Part shown: positions 9,636-12,553 of the stretch, one piece after another
Position numbering within the stretch: position 1 is the first letter of the stretch
How the letters are laid out: each line of letters opens with the position of its first letter
Source: Candidatus Gastranaerophilales bacterium
GTDB lineage: Bacteria; Cyanobacteriota; Vampirovibrionia; Gastranaerophilales; Gastranaerophilaceae
Assembly (NCBI GenBank): GCA_905235825.1
Contig: CAJONH010000148.1
Location: 1-12,553, forward strand
Direction: 5' to 3'
DNA length: 12,553 nt
The notes under the pieces: model-generated
The model's database searches: none
What the model was told of the DNA's origin: nothing
The model's input: only the letters and a program-made list of their open reading frames with translations
Program-made: the position numbers and the translations under genes

Positions 9636-9833
9636 ATGAAAATAACAAATAGATTTCATAATAATTGGGATAAATTATTTTCTATAATATTAATAATAAT
9701 TGCAATTGTTTATGATATTTCGCCCGCCGACGTAATACCTGATATAATTCCGTTTGCAGGTTTATTTGATGATTTTTTTGTTACGCTGTTAATTATTATT
9801 AATATATTTTTAAAATGGAGAAAAAAGAAATAG
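9636..9833 (+). CDS. Small DUF1232/YkvA-like membrane protein
   Basis: The 65-aa protein carries the DUF1232 signature YDISPADVIPDIIPFAGLFDD (residues 27-47, spanning the PxDxIPDxIPxxGxxDD pattern). It is flanked by hydrophobic segments at about 13-26 and 46-60 and a basic end KWRKKK. The family (YkvA in Bacillus) is a small membrane-associated group of unknown biochemical role. At 65 aa it is shorter than most members and is essentially the bare domain. A strong TTTGGAGG site stands nine bases before the ATG. Its stop codon TAG lies inside the first copy of a 17-bp direct repeat. It follows the unassigned 126-aa gene by 39 bp and may be in the same transcript. Confidence 0.85.
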   Translation: MKITNRFHNNWDKLFSIILIIIAIVYDISPADVIPDIIPFAGLFDDFFVTLLIIINIFLKWRKKK

Positions 9834-9841
9834 CAGTCTAT
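9825..9841. repeat. 17-bp direct repeat, left copy
   Basis: AAGAAATAGCAGTCTAT overlaps the last codons and TAG stop of the DUF1232 gene. The identical sequence recurs 305 bp away at 10130-10146. Together they bracket the small-peptide unit. Confidence 0.85.
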
Positions 9842-9857
9842 AAAAAATCTTAAAATT

Positions 9858-9885
9858 TTGTCAATTAAGATTGAAAATGCATAAA
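9858..9885 (+). promoter_or_regulatory. Possible rightward (antisense) promoter facing the small-peptide gene
   Basis: TTGTCA (5/6) and CATAAA (4/6) are spaced by 16 bp. A transcript starting near 9892 would be complementary to the whole leftward small-peptide mRNA. The hairpin TTTCG-TTAGT-CGAAA followed by TTTT near 10030-10048 could end it. Confidence 0.3.
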
Positions 9886-9892
9886 AAATACG

Positions 9893-9931
9893 TTAAAATA
9901 AAAATAAAGGCAAAGGGTGCAACCATCACCC
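9893..9931 (-). terminator. Hairpin and T-tract ending the small-peptide transcript
   Basis: Read leftward, GGGTG-ATGGTTG-CACCC (complement of 9915-9931) is followed by TTTGCCTTTATTTTTATTTT. The stem is only 5 bp but GC-rich and the T-tract is good. Confidence 0.5.
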
Positions 9932-9945
9932 AATACCTTCCCGGA

Positions 9946-10017
9946 TTAATGGGATTTGATGACAAGAGCTAATGCAACTAAAAGCATAAGCTCTTGAGTT
10001 GTAATTTCAACTAACAT
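9946..10017 (-). CDS. 23-aa hydrophobic peptide, possible type I toxin or small membrane protein
   Basis: The ORF starts MLVEITTQE, has a hydrophobic core LMLLVALALVI at residues 10-20, and ends KSH before TAA. AAAGGAGG (complement of 10024-10031) lies six bases before the ATG, the strongest ribosome binding site in the window. A promoter at 10099-10127 and a hairpin with T-tract downstream make it an independent transcription unit of about 200 nt. The pattern 'T-x-x-E-hydrophobic run' recalls holin-like/TxpA-type toxin peptides, and long-range mRNA pairing recalls type I toxin mRNAs. The core is short for a full membrane span and the similarity is by eye only. A regulatory leader peptide or an ordinary small membrane protein are alternatives. 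Nothing downstream on the same strand would be controlled by it, which argues against a leader peptide. Confidence 0.55.
   Translation of the reverse strand: MLVEITTQELMLLVALALVIKSH
9963..9996. repeat. Strong inverted repeat inside the 23-codon ORF
   Basis: CAAGAGCT and AGCTCTTG (8 bp), one mismatch, then ATGC and GCAT (4 bp) around an 8-base loop. It spans roughly codons 8-18 of the peptide gene, so the coding region itself folds, and it would form a stem in an antisense RNA too. Confidence 0.7.
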
Positions 10018-10098
10018 TTCAAACCTCCTTTCGTTAGTCGAAATTTTCAGTTAAAATTTTTATGCCTTTATTCTTTGTGTAATGTACAATTTATTATT

Positions 10099-10127
10099 AT
10101 TTTATCATTTAAAAGTGTACTTGTAAA
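10099..10127 (-). promoter_or_regulatory. Sigma-70 promoter of the small-peptide gene
   Basis: Read leftward, TTTACA (complement of 10122-10127, 5/6) and TAAAAT (complement of 10099-10104, 5/6) are separated by exactly 17 bp. The predicted start near 10092 gives a ~75-nt leader that contains AATAAAGGCA, one arm of the long-range pairing. It lies just inside the right direct repeat. Confidence 0.6.
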
Positions 10128-10129
10128 AT

Positions 10130-10146
10130 AAGAAATAGCAGTCTAT
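10130..10146. repeat. 17-bp direct repeat, right copy
   Basis: AAGAAATAGCAGTCTAT is identical to 9825-9841. Similarity resumes after a short gap, since TTAAAATTT follows both copies (9 bases later in the left copy, at once in the right), so the ancestral repeat may be longer. Confidence 0.85.
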
Positions 10147-10184
10147 TTAAAATTTCATCTTAATATTTATTTATAAATTGTATA

Positions 10185-10213
10185 TTGTTATCAACTTTCT
10201 ACATCTGTAATAC
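10185..10213 (+). promoter_or_regulatory. Possible promoter of the 691-aa gene
   Basis: TTGTTA (10185-10190) with TAATAC (10208-10213) at 17 bp, or with the better TGTAAT (10206-10211) at 15 bp. Neither is strong. The ribosome binding site GTAAGG (10234-10239) precedes the ATG by eight bases. Confidence 0.3.
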
Positions 10214-10247
10214 TTTAAATAAGTAAGGGAAGTGTAAGGTATTAAAC

Positions 10248-12323
10248 ATGGGACAGTTTATAGATTCGATAAAAACGGTTAAACAAAATTACGGTAAATA
10301 TGATGAATGGGAACAAGCACAGGCAGATGAGCGTGCCAAAAAAGAATATTTAGGCAAAACACTCAATATACCTAAAGATAAACTTGATTTAACATCACAA
10401 AAATCTCAAACGGTTATAAGAGCGACGGAAATAATGGACAGGTATTCGGAAGATAACTGCGAAGATGTTGAACAGGCTACAAACATGGCTGCAGGATTTG
10501 CTATACCTTTAATTATGTTACCGTTTCAATTTTTAACATTTAAAAATCCTGTGAAAGGTACTATTATAAATTCAATAGTTGGATTAGGTGCTGCCGCTTC
10601 ATTTATTTTATGGGGGAATTCAAAGCAGAAGGAGGCTTCCCGCATAGGAAGATTTCAGGCAAGACAAAATGACTTGAAAGATATTACAAATTTTGTAACT
10701 TATACTCCGGAACAAATAAAACAAGCGGAAGAAAAAGCAAAAACTCTGCCTGATGTCGAAGATAAAAACGGAATTCTTCAAACAATAAAAAATCTCAGAA
10801 AAATAAGCAAAGATAAACAAGCCTATAAAGAATGGGCTGCAGCTAAAGATACTCAGGCTATAGAAAAACTGAAAAACAGAAAACTCACTCCCGAACAAAT
10901 AAAAGCTGCTAATGAAGATAAAGAACTGATTGTAGATACGGTAAAAGAAATCAACATAAAGGCTGAAGAATATTCGGAAAATTTAGAAAATGCATTTGAT
11001 ACATTGGAAACGGTATCATTTTTATTTGCAATTCCGGCAGGATGGCTGATAAACAAAGCATTAAAATTTGCAAAAGCAGCTGAAGGTACAAGAAAAATAG
11101 CTTCTTTTGCTGTTCCGATTTTAACTCCTCTGGCTATTGGTATGCAGGGAACTGTTGCACAGAAAGAAGCATCAAGAATCGGAAGATATCAGGCAAGAAA
11201 AGATTTAAGCGAAAATCCCGCACGTTTAATGGCTTATTCTGATGAAGATATGAAAAAAGCGAAAAATATAACGGCTCCTAAACAGAAAAAATCCGTTACG
11301 GAAAAAATTTCACAAAGTTTTGCTTTCTTAAAACAATACTATAAAGATAATAAGGAGTATCAGGAATATAAGAAGACAGCACATCAAAATCAGGAAAAAT
11401 TGCAGAAAGCACTTGCAGATGTAAAAATAACCGATAAACAAAGAAAAGATGCCGAAAATCTGCAGAAAAAAGTATTTATGGCATTTGAAGAAATTGATGA
11501 AATGTCGCAAAGATATTCGGAAGATGTTGAAGCAGGAAGTGAAATAGCTAAAAATGTCATTAGTCAGGTATGGGGTCTTGCTTCGGCAGGTGCAATTGCA
11601 TTATCGGGTTTAGCAATAGCAAAAGGTAAATTCCCTCTTGCAAAAATTGCTAATACGGTAACAAATATCGGGTTAAAAAAGGAATCTTCAATAAGAATTG
11701 CCGTAAATGATTTTTATAAAGCATTAAAAGATAATAATTTAACTCAAAAGTTTCAATTATCTTTATTAGGCGGTATAAGCGGAATAACAAAATTTGCACA
11801 AAGCAGAGAAGCACAAGCTGTTTCTCCTGCATTTCAAAATTTAACAAAAGAACTTGGTGCTTTATTTAATCCCGCTGATATTACAAATACGAACGGAATA
11901 CAAAATGTTCTCGAACCTCATTTAAAACAGGGAGCTGCTGCTAAGTGGTTCAGAAATCTTGTATCTGAAGGTGCTGATTTATACTCTCGCTCAAAAATAA
12001 AAGAACTCCCGGGCGGAGAAGAACTTGTTAAATCATTGCCCAAAAAGGAAATTTCCGATTACAAAACGTTGATTGGTACGGGGGCTGTTGCAGGTATTCC
12101 TGTTTTAGGTACAATTTTAGCCGTTCCCTATATGGTAAATGCGTGGTTTACGGATATTCAAAAGAAAGCAGGCAAAATAGGAATAATGAAGGCAATGGAA
12201 AAAATAGATGATGCAAGAGTTTTTGCTGATAACAGTATTAAAAATGATATACCCTTCAATAATTTGCAGCCGCAAAAAAATAACAATGTTTTTGCCGATT
12301 TTGAAAAATTTAATAATGCTTAA
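10248..12323 (+). CDS. Unassigned 691-aa multi-pass membrane protein with three diverged repeats
   Basis: No family is recognised. Three units can be aligned by eye at about residues 10-140, 183-319 and 357-490. Each has a charged helical half with a (Y)xxYxEW/YxEY motif, a RYSED/EYSEN/RYSED motif (65, 241, 422), a hydrophobic pair of segments, and a closing KEASRIGRxQAR block (128-139 and 306-317; degenerate as KESSIRIAV in unit 3). Hydrophobic segments lie near 79-97, 104-122, 254-270, 285-302, 436-457 and 606-632. There is no cleavable signal peptide; the first 75 residues are charged. The C-terminal part after 500 is non-repeated and ends in a polar NNLQPQKNNN tail. The gene stands alone, with TAA stop and a convergent regulator gene 16 bases on. 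An envelope-organising or internal-membrane role is conceivable but unsupported. Confidence 0.85.
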   Translation: MGQFIDSIKTVKQNYGKYDEWEQAQADERAKKEYLGKTLNIPKDKLDLTSQKSQTVIRATEIMDRYSEDNCEDVEQATNMAAGFAIPLIMLPFQFLTFKNPVKGTIINSIVGLGAAASFILWGNSKQKEASRIGRFQARQNDLKDITNFVTYTPEQIKQAEEKAKTLPDVEDKNGILQTIKNLRKISKDKQAYKEWAAAKDTQAIEKLKNRKLTPEQIKAANEDKELIVDTVKEINIKAEEYSENLENAFDTLETVSFLFAIPAGWLINKALKFAKAAEGTRKIASFAVPILTPLAIGMQGTVAQKEASRIGRYQARKDLSENPARLMAYSDEDMKKAKNITAPKQKKSVTEKISQSFAFLKQYYKDNKEYQEYKKTAHQNQEKLQKALADVKITDKQRKDAENLQKKVFMAFEEIDEMSQRYSEDVEAGSEIAKNVISQVWGLASAGAIALSGLAIAKGKFPLAKIANTVTNIGLKKESSIRIAVNDFYKALKDNNLTQKFQLSLLGGISGITKFAQSREAQAVSPAFQNLTKELGALFNPADITNTNGIQNVLEPHLKQGAAAKWFRNLVSEGADLYSRSKIKELPGGEELVKSLPKKEISDYKTLIGTGAVAGIPVLGTILAVPYMVNAWFTDIQKKAGKIGIMKAMEKIDDARVFADNSIKNDIPFNNLQPQKNNNVFADFEKFNNA
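10275..11717 (+). repeat. Three internal protein repeats of the 691-aa gene
   Basis: Units at about 10275-10667, 10794-11204 and 11316-11717 share the order: charged helix, YSE(D/N) motif, hydrophobic region, KEASRIGR-type end. Units 1 and 2 are closest, sharing the 12-residue QKEASRIGRxQAR block. Unit 3 keeps RYSEDVE but has lost most of the end block. Confidence 0.75.
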
Positions 12324-12369
12324 AAAATATATAAACGATTTATTGATAAATATTTTTTAATAAATCATT
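12322..12369 (-). terminator. Possible terminator at the 3' end of the XRE gene
   Basis: AAACGATTTATT (12332-12343) pairs with AATAAATCATTT (12358-12369) with one mismatch. Read leftward it is followed by TTTATATATTTTTT. It overlaps the last codons of the regulator gene. It has no T-tract in the rightward direction, so the 691-aa gene has no clear terminator of its own. Confidence 0.4.
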
Positions 12370-12553
12370 TATATTAATACCAAGAACAACAGCAATATCG
12401 GATACTATAAAAACAGAAGGAGTTTGAATTGAACGTTCTATTAGACTGATAGTACTTTCGCTTACTCCTATTTTATCGGCTAAATCTGCTTGAGAAAGGT
12501 TTTTACGATTTCTTTCGGCTCTTATATTATTTGCTAATATAGTATTTCGTTTA
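12340..12553 (-). CDS. XRE/Cro-CI-type HTH regulator, 5' end outside window
   Basis: The frame is open from the window edge leftward to TAA at 12342-12340 and gives 70 residues. It reads ILANNIRAERNRKNLSQADLADKIGVSESTISLIERS..., a clear HTH_3 domain: helix 1 IRAERNRKNL, HTH helices SQADLADKIG and SESTISLIERS, then IQTPSVFIVSDIAVVLGININDLL, the usual last two helices of the fold. The protein ends at LLKNIYQ, so it is essentially a bare single-domain DNA-binding protein unless a long N-terminal part lies outside. Such small regulators often control themselves or a neighbour. It converges on the 691-aa gene and no operator can be assigned here. Confidence 0.88.
   Translation of the reverse strand, partial: KRNTILANNIRAERNRKNLSQADLADKIGVSESTISLIERSIQTPSVFIVSDIAVVLGININDLLKNIYQ

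Larger units (their letters stand above)
9903..10072 (-). ncRNA. Candidate structured RNA with 5'-3' closing pairing
   Basis: AATAAAGGCA and TGCCTTTATT (9903-9912 and 10063-10072) are perfectly complementary and would close a 170-nt structure on either strand. Inside lie further stems: GGGTG/CACCC (9915-9931), CAAGAGCT plus ATGC with their complements (9963-9996), AGTTG/CAACT (9997-10013 area) and TTTCG/CGAAA (10029-10043 area). On the leftward strand, the best supported direction, the arms fall in the 5' leader and at the 3' end of the small-peptide mRNA. The pairing is seen; stability and existence of the RNA are inferred. Confidence 0.4.
9842..10129. other. Possible inserted cassette between the direct repeats
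   Basis: This 288-bp stretch contains a leftward promoter, SD, 23-codon ORF and terminator, and nothing else that I can identify. With the repeats it measures 305 bp per unit. Placement at the 3' end of an intact gene with a direct repeat on each side resembles integration by site-specific recombination or a small non-autonomous element, but no integrase or transposase is present. A local duplication is the main alternative. Confidence 0.4.

Noticed and set aside
9946..10017. Leader peptide controlling a downstream gene
   Set aside because: The next sequence on the same strand is a terminator and then the antisense strand of the DUF1232 gene, so there is no gene to attenuate.
9825..10146. 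CRISPR-like repeat pair
   Set aside because: There are only two copies, 305 bp apart, with a promoter and ORF between, and no cas genes.
11328..11847. Leftward ORFs of 60-65 aa inside the 691-aa gene
   Set aside because: Hydrophobic shadows of Lys/Glu-rich coding sequence, with no initiation signals.

Overview
The window looks like a chromosomal segment from an AT-rich, gut-type bacterium. Housekeeping genes of ordinary bacterial type (ROK sugar kinase, holA, ileS, folP) are interleaved with large repeat-bearing proteins that I cannot assign to a family. The low GC, the stop codons used (TAA/TAG), the unassigned helical and membrane proteins, and one protein whose N-terminus carries a VSFGK-like motif are compatible with the Gastranaerophilales/Melainabacteria group. 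That placement is inference from memory of such genomes, not a proof.

Left part (1-4845): the 3' portion of a ROK-family kinase gene is followed after one base by holA (DNA polymerase III delta). After a candidate promoter comes ileS, which ends in a perfect 28-bp palindromic bidirectional terminator. The IleRS has an unusual HVGT in place of HIGH. Middle (4846-7616): two divergently transcribed unassigned genes share a 245-bp regulatory gap that holds a tandem 12-mer. The leftward gene encodes a 599-aa coiled-coil-rich protein with two ~200-aa repeats. The rightward gene encodes a 218-aa protein with a hydrophobic segment and an EF-hand-like loop, and ends in a long terminator hairpin. Then folP (7631-8800) encodes a long-form dihydropteroate synthase, with a TATAAT placed so close to its ATG that a leaderless mRNA is possible.

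Right part (8838-12553): an extended -10 promoter precedes a BlaI/MecI-type repressor gene. This overlaps a gene of unknown function and is followed by a 65-aa DUF1232/YkvA-like membrane protein. A 414-bp stretch with no listed large ORF comes next and is the most interesting place in the window. It holds a compact leftward transcription unit: promoter, AAAGGAGG ribosome binding site, a 23-codon ORF for a hydrophobic peptide, and a hairpin/T-tract. A 10-bp complementarity lies between its 5' leader and 3' end, and the whole is bracketed by 17-bp direct repeats, the first of which overlaps the stop codon of the DUF1232 gene. This architecture resembles type I toxin mRNAs, but function is unproven. 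The window ends with a 691-aa multi-pass membrane protein built of three diverged repeats, and the 3' part of a convergent XRE-type HTH regulator.

No tRNA, rRNA, CRISPR array, transposase or phage gene was seen.
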